Shown here: piece by piece, positions 19,115 through 26,802 of the stretch | Numbering within the stretch: the first letter of the stretch is position 1 | Layout: every line of letters begins with the position of its first letter | NCBI RefSeq assembly: GCF_000334455.1 | Contig: NZ_BANX01000029.1 | Location: forward strand, 1 to 32,737 | Direction of reading: 5' to 3' | DNA from: Gordonia soli NBRC 108243 | GTDB lineage: Bacteria > Actinomycetota > Actinomycetes > Mycobacteriales > Mycobacteriaceae | DNA: 32,737 nucleotides | The notes under the pieces: generated by a model | The model's database searches: none | The model's input: the letters and a program-made list of their open reading frames with translations, nothing else | What the model was told of the DNA's origin: nothing | Program-made: the position numbers and the translations under genes

Positions 19115-19942
19115 TCACGCCACGCCGAGATACGCCTCGCGGACCGCATCATCGACCAGCAGGTCCTTTCCCGGCCCGTCCTTGGTGATGGTGCCGGTCT
19201 CCAGGATGTAGCCGCGGTCGGATCGGCTGAGTGCCTGTTGGGCGTTCTGCTCCACCAAGAGGATGGTGGTGCCCTCGGAGTTGATCTGCGAGATGATCCG
19301 GAAGATCTGCTGGATCACCATGGGCGCCAGCCCCATCGACGGTTCGTCGAGCAGCAGCAGCGTCGGACGGGCCATCAGGGCCCGGCCTATCGCCAGCATC
19401 TGCTGCTCTCCACCCGACATCGTGCCGCCGTACTGCGACTTACGCTCACCCAGACGCGGGAACAGGTCGAAGACATGGTCCAGCGAACTCCGGTAGTCCG
19501 CCTTGGACGGGAACTTCCTTCCATAACAACCCATGTCGAGGTTCTCGAGGACCGTCATCCCCGGGAAGATCCGACGCCCTTCGGGCACCTGGATGATCCC
19601 GCGAGACACCCGCTCATGCGGCGCGAGATTCGCGATCGACTCCCCGTTGAACCGGATGTCGCCGGAGGTCAGCCGATTGAGGCCCGAGATACCGCGCATC
19701 GTGGTCGACTTGCCGGCGCCGTTGGCGCCGAGCAGGGTGACCAACTCCCCCGCTCCGACGCTCAGCGAGATGCCGTGCAGAGCCGTGATCCGGCCGTAGT
19801 GGACCACCATGTCGTCGATCTGCAGCACCGGCACCCGTGATCGCCCGGTGACGTCGGTGATCTCGGACGCCGCATCCGGCCCGGCGTCGACAGAAGGCGT
19901 CGGATCCGGACGGTTGTTGTCGGGGTCAGGCGATCTGGTCAT
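19115..19942 (-). CDS. livF: Branched-chain amino-acid type ABC transporter ATP-binding protein LivF
   Basis: 275-residue ATPase. Walker A GANGAGKST, Q-loop/LivF-specific GIIQVPEGRRIFPGMTVLENL, signature MSGGEQQMLAIGRAL, Walker B LLLLDEPSMGLAP and H-loop VEQNAQQAL are all present. The start is the ATG at 19942: GGGAG lies 6 nt upstream and it overlaps the livG end by 17 nt. It carries a polar 35-residue N-terminal leader (Asp/Pro-rich) before the ABC fold. Last gene of the liv operon. Confidence 0.94.
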   Translation of the reverse strand: MTRSPDPDNNRPDPTPSVDAGPDAASEITDVTGRSRVPVLQIDDMVVHYGRITALHGISLSVGAGELVTLLGANGAGKSTTMRGISGLNRLTSGDIRFNGESIANLAPHERVSRGIIQVPEGRRIFPGMTVLENLDMGCYGRKFPSKADYRSSLDHVFDLFPRLGERKSQYGGTMSGGEQQMLAIGRALMARPTLLLLDEPSMGLAPMVIQQIFRIISQINSEGTTILLVEQNAQQALSRSDRGYILETGTITKDGPGKDLLVDDAVREAYLGVA

Positions 19943-20912
19943 CGGGAACTCCCAGATAGGCGGCGACGACGGCCGGGTTGTCACGGACGTCGCGGGGGCT
20001 GCCCTCGGCGATCTTGCGGCCGAACTCGAGTACGACGATCCGATCTGTGACGCCCATGACCAGACGCATGTCGTGCTCGATGAGCAGCACGGTGTAGCCG
20101 TCGTCGCGGATCTTCTGGATCAACCCCATCAAGGCGGTCTTCTCCGACGGGTTGAACCCGGCGGCCGGCTCGTCGAGGCACAACAGTTTCGGCTCGGTGG
20201 CCAGGGCACGGGCGATCTCGAGTCGTCGTTGGTCGCCGTAGGGCAGATTCGACGCCTTCTCCGCGGCACGTGGACCGATGCCGACGAACTCGAGCAGGGC
20301 CATCCCACGGTCGACGGCGTCCCGCTCCTCGCGGTAATGCCGCGGCGTGCGCGCGATGGCGCCGAACACCGACGTCTGGTGCCGGGCGTCGGTGCCCACG
20401 CAGACGTTCTCGAGCGCGGTCATCTCACCCCATAGCCGCACGTTCTGGAACGTCCGCGCAATACCTCGGCGAGTGATCTTGTGCTGCTTGATCTTTCCCA
20501 GCGGGGAACCGTCGAAGGTCACCGTTCCCCTGGTCGGCGTGTAGACCCCGGTGATCGCGTTGAAGCACGTCGTCTTCCCGGCGCCGTTGGGTCCGATCAG
20601 GCCCAGGATCTCACCGCGACGGATCTCGAAGCTGACGTCGTCCAGCGCTGCAAGCCCGCCGAACTCGACGGTCAGCCCGGACACCTCCAACAAGGCCTCA
20701 CCTTCGGCGGTCACGATCTCGCGCTGCGGCGCGACGGCCTCGGCGACGGCCTCGGGGTCGGCGAGTGCCGGATCGATGTCGGCCGGGTCGACGATCGCGG
20801 TCGCCTCCGGATCGGCTGCGGCCTCGGCGATCTGGTCGGCTGCGTCGACATCGGGCCCACCCGGGACGGGACGACCGGAATCCGCACCGGACGGTGACTG
20901 GGGACTCGTCAC
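19926..20912 (-). CDS. livG: Branched-chain amino-acid type ABC transporter ATP-binding protein LivG
   Basis: 328-residue ATPase. After an unusual acidic, Ala-rich extension of about 70 residues (units like [21 protein letters not shown]), the ABC domain has Walker [10 protein letters not shown], LivG-type [21 protein letters not shown], a signature region [16 protein letters not shown], Walker [16 protein letters not shown] and H-loop IEHDM. The GTG at 20912 is fixed by GGAGGTGGG just upstream and the GTGA overlap with the livM stop. The function of the extension is unknown. Confidence 0.94.
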   Translation of the reverse strand: MTSPQSPSGADSGRPVPGGPDVDAADQIAEAAADPEATAIVDPADIDPALADPEAVAEAVAPQREIVTAEGEALLEVSGLTVEFGGLAALDDVSFEIRRGEILGLIGPNGAGKTTCFNAITGVYTPTRGTVTFDGSPLGKIKQHKITRRGIARTFQNVRLWGEMTALENVCVGTDARHQTSVFGAIARTPRHYREERDAVDRGMALLEFVGIGPRAAEKASNLPYGDQRRLEIARALATEPKLLCLDEPAAGFNPSEKTALMGLIQKIRDDGYTVLLIEHDMRLVMGVTDRIVVLEFGRKIAEGSPRDVRDNPAVVAAYLGVPDDQIA

Positions 20913-22129
20913 GATCCCACCTCCTCGGTTGCGGTGGCTCGGCCCTTGGGCACCCGTTGCACTGCAGAGTAGACCTGTCTGCCGTAGGTGATGAGGCGTT
21001 GCCGAGCCGGGAACAGGCCCTGCGGACGGAAGACCATGAGCACCACCAGCGCGATTCCGAAGAAGAGGTACTTGTAGTCGCCGAGTGACTGTCCGCCGAC
21101 CTCGATGCCCTGCACGCGGGCCGGCAGGTAGACGATGATGAACGCGCCGACGATGACGCCGAGCTTGTTGCCCTGACCGCCGAGCACGACCGCGCAGAGG
21201 AACAGCATCGAGTTGATGACGGTGAACGCCTTCGGGTCGACGTACTGCACCTGGCCGGCGTAGACAGCACCGGAGAGTCCGCCGATGCCCGCGCCGATGA
21301 CGAAGGCCCAAAGCTTGTACTTGAAGGTCGGTACCCCCATGATCTCCGCGGCGTCCTCGTCCTCGCGGATCGCGACCCAGGATCGGCCGACGCGACTGCG
21401 CTCCAGGTTGCCCACCACCAGCAGCACCAGCACCACCAAGACGATGCCCAACCAGTACCACCACACGCCGTAGTTCAGTGTCCCGCTGTTGTTGGCATTG
21501 GAGAACACGCCCTCCGGGTGCTCCGCCGAGGTCCCCAGTTCGGGGAACAGGACCCCCTGCAGACCCGCAGGTCCATTGGTCACGTCGGTGAGATTGTCGG
21601 CGAGCAGTCGGACGATCTCACCGAAACCGAGGGTGACGATGGCCAGGTAGTCGCCGCGCACGCGCAGGGTGGGTGTACCGAGGATCAGTCCGGTGATACC
21701 GGTGATGATGATCGCCAGCGGCACACATGCGAGCCACGCCCACGGCCCGGAGAAGATGCCGTGATCGGGACTCGACCACAGCGGACTCGCCGGGCTGGTC
21801 AGCAGAGCCACGACGTACGCGCCGACCGCATAGAAGCCGACGTAGCCGAGGTCGAGCAGACCGGTCTGGCCGACCACCACGTTGAGACCGATCGCGATCA
21901 GGGCCACCATCGCGAACTGTGCCATGGTCGCGCCGAAATCGGTTGCCGTGGTGGCGATCAGAGGAGGATCGACGACCGGCAGGAGTGCCAACACGATGAT
22001 CGCGGGGACACCGACGGCCCACTGCGCCGCACGCGGTAGGCCGTTCCACCAGGTTCGGATCGTGTCACCGAGGCCGCGCGGCGTGACGCCGTCGGCGGTC
22101 GGAGGGTTCGAGAGTCGCTGTGTGGTCAT
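20909..22129 (-). CDS. livM: Branched-chain amino-acid type ABC transporter permease LivM
   Basis: 406-residue polytopic permease. Seen: [24 protein letters not shown] (LivM hallmark, about 80-103), repeated hydrophobic helices, the cytoplasmic coupling loop [19 protein letters not shown], and the C-terminal [19 protein letters not shown]. The ATG overlaps the livH stop by 4 nt (ATGA). It forms the heterodimeric channel with LivH. Confidence 0.95.
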   Translation of the reverse strand: MTTQRLSNPPTADGVTPRGLGDTIRTWWNGLPRAAQWAVGVPAIIVLALLPVVDPPLIATTATDFGATMAQFAMVALIAIGLNVVVGQTGLLDLGYVGFYAVGAYVVALLTSPASPLWSSPDHGIFSGPWAWLACVPLAIIITGITGLILGTPTLRVRGDYLAIVTLGFGEIVRLLADNLTDVTNGPAGLQGVLFPELGTSAEHPEGVFSNANNSGTLNYGVWWYWLGIVLVVLVLLVVGNLERSRVGRSWVAIREDEDAAEIMGVPTFKYKLWAFVIGAGIGGLSGAVYAGQVQYVDPKAFTVINSMLFLCAVVLGGQGNKLGVIVGAFIIVYLPARVQGIEVGGQSLGDYKYLFFGIALVVLMVFRPQGLFPARQRLITYGRQVYSAVQRVPKGRATATEEVGS

Positions 22130-23166
22130 ACGCGCGCCTTCCCTAGTTTCTCACCGAGGATTCCGGTGGGCCGGAACATCAGGACCAGGATGAGCAGCGC
22201 GAAAGCGACGACATCCTTCCACTGGTTACCGAAGACCACTGATCCGTAGTTCTCCATGACACCGAGAAGCAGTCCGCCCAGCAGCGCACCCCGCACGTTG
22301 CCGATGCCACCGAGCACCGCTGCGCAGAACGCCTTGATCCCGAGGATGAATCCGCCGTAGTAGACGATGTTGGTGGGGACGCGGAGCGTGTAGAGCAGTG
22401 CGGCGGCACCGGCGAGGACACCGCCGATGAGGAAGGTCACCAAGATGATCCGCTCCCGGGAGACACCCATCAACAGCGCGGCGTCGGGATCCTGGGCCAC
22501 CGATCGGATGCCTCTGCCGAGCCGGGTGCGGTTGATCAGGAAGTCGGTGCCCAGCGCCAGCGCGAGTGCCGAGATGATGATGATCAGCGTGAGATTGAAG
22601 ACCGGGGCGCCGAAGACCGAGAACTGTTCCGTCGGTTGGACGAGACGGATCGCCGGCTGGGCGCTCGAACCGCCCAGCGGCGGTTCGACCGGGAGCTTCG
22701 GCAGCACGTAGTGCACGAACTCCTGGAGGACGAACGACATACCGATCGCCGTGATGAGGAACGCGAGTGGTTTCGCGTTCCGCTTCCGCAGCGGTCGATA
22801 CGCCACGAATTCCAATCCGACGGCTGCCGTGCCCGACACCGCCATGCCACACAGTCCCGCGATCAACAGATAGATGATCGTCATGAACGTGCCCTCGGAG
22901 TACGTGTTGCCCGAGGGCGTGAAACCCAGCAGCAGCAATCCGATGTACTGCCCGAACATACCGAGCATGAAGACCTCGGAGTGGGCGAAGTTGATGAGTC
23001 GCAGCACGCCGTAGACCAGCGTGTAGCCGACTGCGACCAGCGCGTAGATGGAGCCGTAGGTGAGGCCCTCGATGGTCAGGCCCCAGAACCCGTCCTTGAG
23101 TGCCCCGAGATCGAAGTCGATGGTGGAGGCCAGCACCGTCGTCTCGGTCATCGCATGCGCGATCAT
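22126..23166 (-). CDS. livH: Branched-chain amino-acid type ABC transporter permease LivH
   Basis: 346-residue permease. Seen: GLTYGSIYALVAVGYTLVYGVLRLINFAHSEVFMLG (LivH hallmark, read in two blocks), the EAA-like loop RGIRSVAQDPDAALLMGVSRERI, and a closing helix FALLILVLMFRPTGILGEKL. The ATG at 23166 is preceded by AAAGGGA. A 13-bp hairpin separates it from livK. Confidence 0.95.
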   Translation of the reverse strand: MIAHAMTETTVLASTIDFDLGALKDGFWGLTIEGLTYGSIYALVAVGYTLVYGVLRLINFAHSEVFMLGMFGQYIGLLLLGFTPSGNTYSEGTFMTIIYLLIAGLCGMAVSGTAAVGLEFVAYRPLRKRNAKPLAFLITAIGMSFVLQEFVHYVLPKLPVEPPLGGSSAQPAIRLVQPTEQFSVFGAPVFNLTLIIIISALALALGTDFLINRTRLGRGIRSVAQDPDAALLMGVSRERIILVTFLIGGVLAGAAALLYTLRVPTNIVYYGGFILGIKAFCAAVLGGIGNVRGALLGGLLLGVMENYGSVVFGNQWKDVVAFALLILVLMFRPTGILGEKLGKARV

Positions 23167-23197
23167 GCATCCCTTTCCGCTGACGACCGACAGAAGG

Positions 23198-23233
23198 CGG
23201 TGCGCCCGGGCTGATCACTGCCCGGGCGCACCG
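23198..23233 (-). terminator. Intercistronic hairpin between livK and livH
   Basis: Perfect 13-bp stem CGGTGCGCCCGGG / CCCGGGCGCACCG with a 10-nt loop, 10 nt after the livK stop. No T-tract. It likely acts as a partial terminator or 3'-end stabiliser that gives more binding protein than permease. Confidence 0.6.
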
Positions 23234-23243
23234 TGTGAGTCAC

Positions 23244-24473
23244 CTACTTGACGTCGTAGACCCAGATCAGCGACGAGGTCAGCTCACCCTTCGGTGTCCA
23301 CTGGTACTCGCGCGCCAGGCCCGGCCCCTGGTAGTTCCGGACGAACTCGAGCAGCTGCGGGCGGGTGCGCTGCCCGTCGGTGATGCCCTTCATCAGGATG
23401 GTGGCCAGGTCGTACGCCTCGACGGAGTAGACGCCGGGTGCCTGCTTGAAGGCCGCCTCGTAGTCCTTCTTGAACTGGTCCTTGGCCGGACCGCACGGGC
23501 AGGACAGGACGGCGCCCTTGGCGGAATCGCCTGCCTGCGCGGTGAACTGCGGATCGTTGGTGCCGTCGCCGGAGACGAAGGTGACGTCCGGGGCGGCGGT
23601 CTTCAACTGCTGCGCGAGCGGCGCACCCTCGGAGTAGTAGCCGGCGAAGAACACCGCGTCCGGCTGCTCACCGGTCACCTTGGAGATGACCGCGGAGAAG
23701 TCACGCTCGCCCTTCTTCACGTCGCCCGAGCAGTTCTCGTCTGCCGCCGGGCCGAGACCGGCGGTGATGGCGCGCGCCAGTCCGGCACCGTACTCGGTGT
23801 CGTCCTTGATGACGCAGACCTTCTTCTTCCCGAGCTTGCCGGTCAGGTAGTTGGCGACGGCCGGACCTTGGACGTCGTCGTTGGCGAGGCCGCGGAAGAA
23901 GGTGCGCCAGCCGTTGTCGGTGAGCGCGGGGTTGGTCGCCGACGCGGTCGTCGAGACGAGGCCGGCCTGGTTGAACACGCCACCGGTGGCCTTGGTCTCG
24001 CCGGAGAACGCGGGTCCGATGAGTCCGATGATGCTGTCGTCGTTGACGATCTGCGGCGCGACCTGGGTGGCCTTCTGCGGATCGCCCTCGGTGTCGAAGG
24101 TCTTCAGGACGATCTGACAGTCGGGGTTGGCCTTGTTGTGCTGGTCGACCGCGAGCTGTGCGCCGTTACGGATGTTGATGCCCAGCGCGGCGTCGGCACC
24201 GGTGAGCGCGCCGGCCATAGCGATGGTGGTGGACGGGCAGTTGGCCTTGCCATCGCCCGCGGGATTGAGGGCCTCGGACTCCGCCGCTGCCTGGACCTCG
24301 TTGCCCTTGGTGTCGATCTGGGCCAGCGGGGCGATCGTGAGACCTGATCCGGCCGAGGAAGGTCCGCTCTCGGATCCGGAACCCGATTCGGTCGATTTGC
24401 TGCTACACGCGGATACCGCCAGGACGCCCGCAAGCGCCACCGCCAGAGCACCTGTCGTCATGCGACGATGCAT
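23244..24473 (-). CDS. livK: Branched-chain amino-acid type ABC transporter substrate-binding lipoprotein
   Basis: 409 residues, type I periplasmic-binding fold (Peripla_BP_6). Signal peptide with lipobox VSAC (Cys23) followed by a Ser/Gly linker. Seen: TIAMAGALTGADAALGINIRNGAQLAVDQHN split around residue 95, IGLIGPAFSGETKATGGVFN, and VFFAGYYSEGAPLAQQL. There are several extra Cys (NCPS, DCQI, ENCSGD, SCPCGP), consistent with disulfides outside the membrane. AGGTAGGA precedes the ATG at 24473. Ligand may be branched-chain amino acids, but other small compounds (amides, urea) are possible for this family. Confidence 0.93.
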   Translation of the reverse strand: MHRRMTTGALAVALAGVLAVSACSSKSTESGSGSESGPSSAGSGLTIAPLAQIDTKGNEVQAAAESEALNPAGDGKANCPSTTIAMAGALTGADAALGINIRNGAQLAVDQHNKANPDCQIVLKTFDTEGDPQKATQVAPQIVNDDSIIGLIGPAFSGETKATGGVFNQAGLVSTTASATNPALTDNGWRTFFRGLANDDVQGPAVANYLTGKLGKKKVCVIKDDTEYGAGLARAITAGLGPAADENCSGDVKKGERDFSAVISKVTGEQPDAVFFAGYYSEGAPLAQQLKTAAPDVTFVSGDGTNDPQFTAQAGDSAKGAVLSCPCGPAKDQFKKDYEAAFKQAPGVYSVEAYDLATILMKGITDGQRTRPQLLEFVRNYQGPGLAREYQWTPKGELTSSLIWVYDVK

Positions 24474-24650
24474 TTTTCCTACCTCTCGTTCCGCCCACCC
24501 GACCTGTCGTCGAGAGGTCTACCGAAGAGACCTGTCGGAAAACATAGACCGATTCGCAAGGGTCCGCGCTGGATTGAGAACAAAGAGCCACGACAACGAC
24601 AGCCGTGTTTTCACAGATTTAACGAGCGCCGCAGATATCGACACAGACGA

Positions 24651-24683
24651 CAGCGGCCGAGGGCATGTCCTCCTCGGCCGCTG
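24651..24683 (-). terminator. Terminator after pdtaR
   Basis: Perfect 12-bp stem CAGCGGCCGAGG / CCTCGGCCGCTG with a 9-nt loop, starting 43 nt downstream of the pdtaR stop. Confidence 0.65.
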
Positions 24684-24726
24684 GCCACCGGTCACGGCTC
24701 GCGAAACCGTGCAGACGTCTGTGGTG

Positions 24727-25371
24727 TCAGGCGGGCTGCGGCCCTAGGGTCTCCACGACCACCACCGCGACCGCCTTCATGGTGGTCCGACGGTCCATGG
24801 CCGCGCGCTGGATCCATTTGAACGCCTCGGGCTCGGTCATCGCCTGCTTCTCCATCAGCAGTCCCTTTGCCCGTTCGACGAGTTTGCGGGTCTCGAGTCG
24901 GTCGGTCATCGACGCGACCTCACGTTCGAGCAACTTGAGCTCGCTGTACCGACTGACCGCCACCTCGATGGCGGGCACCAGATCGGCCTTGGTGAACGGC
25001 TTGACCAGGTACGCCATCGCACCGGCGTCACGGGCCTTCTCGATGAAGTCGCGTTGGCTGAACGCGGTCAGCATCACCACCGGCGCGAGGCGTTTGTCGG
25101 CGATCTCGGTGGCCGCGTCGATGCCGTCGCGGACCGGCATCTTGATGTCCATGATCACCAGGTCCGGCGAGAGGCTCTGGGTGAGATCGACAGCGGCCTG
25201 CCCGTTGGGCGCCTCGCCGACCACCTCGTACCCCTCTTCGCGGAGCATCTCGATGAGGTCCATCCGGATGAGCGAGTCGTCTTCGGCGACCAGGACTCGA
25301 TGTGCGGTCCGCGTTCCCCCGGGCTCTGTCGTCTCGGGCTGTGTCGTTTCACTGTCTGCCACCGTCACCAT
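24727..25371 (-). CDS. pdtaR: ANTAR-domain response regulator PdtaR
   Basis: 214 residues. The receiver domain has VLVAEDDSLIRMDL (acidic pocket), phosphoacceptor Asp in VIMDIKMPVRDG, the Thr of MLTAFS and Lys of LVKPFTKADL. A coiled linker (SELKLLEREVASMTDRLE) precedes the ANTAR RNA-binding domain, RKLVERAKGLLMEKQAMTEPEAF onward. It is the counterpart of Rv1626, partner of the PdtaS kinase, which binds paired hairpins in mRNA leaders as an antiterminator or translation regulator. The ATG at 25371 is set by GAGGAGGCG just upstream. PdtaS is not in the window. Confidence 0.95.
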   Translation of the reverse strand: MVTVADSETTQPETTEPGGTRTAHRVLVAEDDSLIRMDLIEMLREEGYEVVGEAPNGQAAVDLTQSLSPDLVIMDIKMPVRDGIDAATEIADKRLAPVVMLTAFSQRDFIEKARDAGAMAYLVKPFTKADLVPAIEVAVSRYSELKLLEREVASMTDRLETRKLVERAKGLLMEKQAMTEPEAFKWIQRAAMDRRTTMKAVAVVVVETLGPQPA

Positions 25372-25520
25372 CGCCTCCTCGCGTCCGGGCCCGCATCCAC
25401 ACTGGTCACGGTCCCGGCCGGCGTTGGACGGAACTGCAGGCCGATGCTGCGAGACTACCGGGTGACCAGCTGCGAGGCCGGTCATCTACAGTGGACTGTC
25501 GCAGGCGCCACACCTGCACT

Positions 25521-25594
25521 GCCCTCGTAGCCCAATTGGCAGAGGCAACGGATTCAAAACCCGTCCAGTGTGAGTTCGAGTCTCACCGAGGGCA
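25521..25594 (+). tRNA. tRNA with CAA anticodon (tRNA-Leu by anticodon), class I shape
   Basis: Acceptor GCCCTCG pairs perfectly with CGAGGGC, followed by discriminator A. T-stem GTGAG/CTCAC is perfect with loop TTCGAGT. The D-loop carries GG (AATTGGCAG). The anticodon loop is TTCAAAA with anticodon CAA at 25555-25557; the stem ACGGA/CCCGT has one A-C mismatch next to the loop. CCA is not encoded. The variable loop is only 5 nt (CCAGT), although bacterial tRNA-Leu normally has a long variable arm. The 3' half is the probable attachment site of the element that follows. Confidence 0.88.
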
Positions 25595-25599
25595 CAACG

Positions 25600-25622
25600 A
25601 AACCCCTGTTCAGCAGGGGTTT
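25600..25622 (+). terminator. Rho-independent terminator of tRNA
   Basis: AAACCCCTG / CAGGGGTTT around loop TTCAG, followed by a short T-rich TTCTGTT, 5 nt after the tRNA. A classical intrinsic terminator. Confidence 0.8.
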
Positions 25623-25649
25623 TCTGTTATCTGGGTGTAGTCCAAACGG

Positions 25650-25655
25650 TATAAA
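25650..25655 (+). promoter_or_regulatory. Possible -10 box of DUF4062 gene
   Basis: TATAAA, 70 nt before the DUF4062 start, in an AT-richer stretch after the tRNA terminator. The -35 region 17 nt upstream (TTATCT) is poor. Confidence 0.3.
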
Positions 25656-25725
25656 TGCCACCCCCGCACTACCCACGCGGCGTGGCACCGCACAGATTGT
25701 CGGACCCTGCTGCCAGAATCTCTCA

Positions 25726-26802
25726 ATGGCCGATGAAAAGCGCTTCCAGGTGTTCGTCAGCTCGACATACACCGACCTAGCCGCCGAGCGTGCAGCTGTC
25801 ATTCAGGCGATCCTGCGAATGGACCACCTACCCGCAGGGATGGAGATGTTCCCCTCAGCCGACGAGAGTCAATGGGAGCTAATCGAGCAAGTCATCGACC
25901 AGAGTGACTACTACGTCGTAGTGGTAGCGGGTCGATACGGAAGCATCATCGACGCGGAAGGCATCAGCTATACCGAGAAAGAGTATGACTACGCAGTCAA
26001 GTCAGGAATCCCAGTCCTCGGCTTCGTCCACAAGAACCCCGGCCAGATCTTGGCCAGCAATACCGATCTCGACAAGACTGCTCAAGAGCTCTTGGACAAG
26101 TTCCGCGACAAGGTCAAGTCCAAACCGGTCAACTTCTTCGAATCTCCCGCAGAACTCGGCGGTCTCGTGGTCACCAGCCTGATGCAAGCAATCAAGAAGA
26201 AGCCCGGTATCGGCTGGGTCCGCGGCGACAAAGCGATGACTGTCGAGCAGGAGCGCGAGATCGTCTCGCTTCGTGAGCAAATCGCTACTCTTAGAGAACA
26301 GAAAGCAGAGGCGGAGAGCGCTCTTGTCGAAGACGTTGCAGACCTAGCCCAGGGCGATCAGCGCGTAACGATCTCGGTGCTGTCGCAGTCGAGCATCTCT
26401 GGCAGGGACGACGTCGAGTTTGTCGCAGTCGCTACGACTTGGGACGAAATCTTTGCCGATGTCGGACCACTCCTTGTTGACGAATCACCTGAACACGAAG
26501 CGGAGAAGCGTTTGGCGACGCACCTTTATCACCGCGCGTCCGATGAAGAGAAGCAGACTCTGGACAGCGTGTACTACGGCAAGATCGGCATGCCTTACGA
26601 CGACTGGGATATCGTGAAGACGCAGTTCCGAGCGTTGGGGCTGATCGACAAGGGCCAGAAGAAGCGTCCTATTCAAGACAAGAACAAGTACTTGTCGCTC
26701 ACCGACCGAGGTGATAGACATCTAACTCAGCTCCTTGCGGTCAAGAGCGGCGTCGATCCCGGCAAGGTAGATGACTCCGAAAATGATGATTCCGAGTACT
26801 AA
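25726..26802 (+). CDS. DUF4062 (TIR/STIR-like) protein, element cargo
   Basis: A 358-residue protein. Residues 5-90 are a DUF4062 domain: FQVFVSSTYTDLAAERAAV, MEMFPSADESQWELIEQVID, YYVVVVAGRYGSI and the conserved SYTEKEYDYA. This domain has a TIR-like fold and in many bacteria is the N-terminal module of NTPase-type or single-gene immune proteins (established for the wider group; function here is inferred). Residues 172-205 form a charged coiled coil (EQEREIVSLREQIATLREQ), and 255-340 looks like a winged helix (TQFRALGLIDKG...LSLTDRGDRHL). It has no NTPase domain and no membrane segment. The ATG at 25726 has no clear Shine-Dalgarno. Base composition is visibly less GC-rich than the chromosome. 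It ends tail-to-tail with the integrase, stops overlapping by 3 nt. Confidence 0.82.
   Translation: MADEKRFQVFVSSTYTDLAAERAAVIQAILRMDHLPAGMEMFPSADESQWELIEQVIDQSDYYVVVVAGRYGSIIDAEGISYTEKEYDYAVKSGIPVLGFVHKNPGQILASNTDLDKTAQELLDKFRDKVKSKPVNFFESPAELGGLVVTSLMQAIKKKPGIGWVRGDKAMTVEQEREIVSLREQIATLREQKAEAESALVEDVADLAQGDQRVTISVLSQSSISGRDDVEFVAVATTWDEIFADVGPLLVDESPEHEAEKRLATHLYHRASDEEKQTLDSVYYGKIGMPYDDWDIVKTQFRALGLIDKGQKKRPIQDKNKYLSLTDRGDRHLTQLLAVKSGVDPGKVDDSENDDSEY

Noticed and set aside
20913..21464. N-terminal continuation of LivG frame across livM
   Set aside because: Overlaps the transmembrane coding sequence of livM; the GTG at 20912 has a strong Shine-Dalgarno and GTGA coupling.
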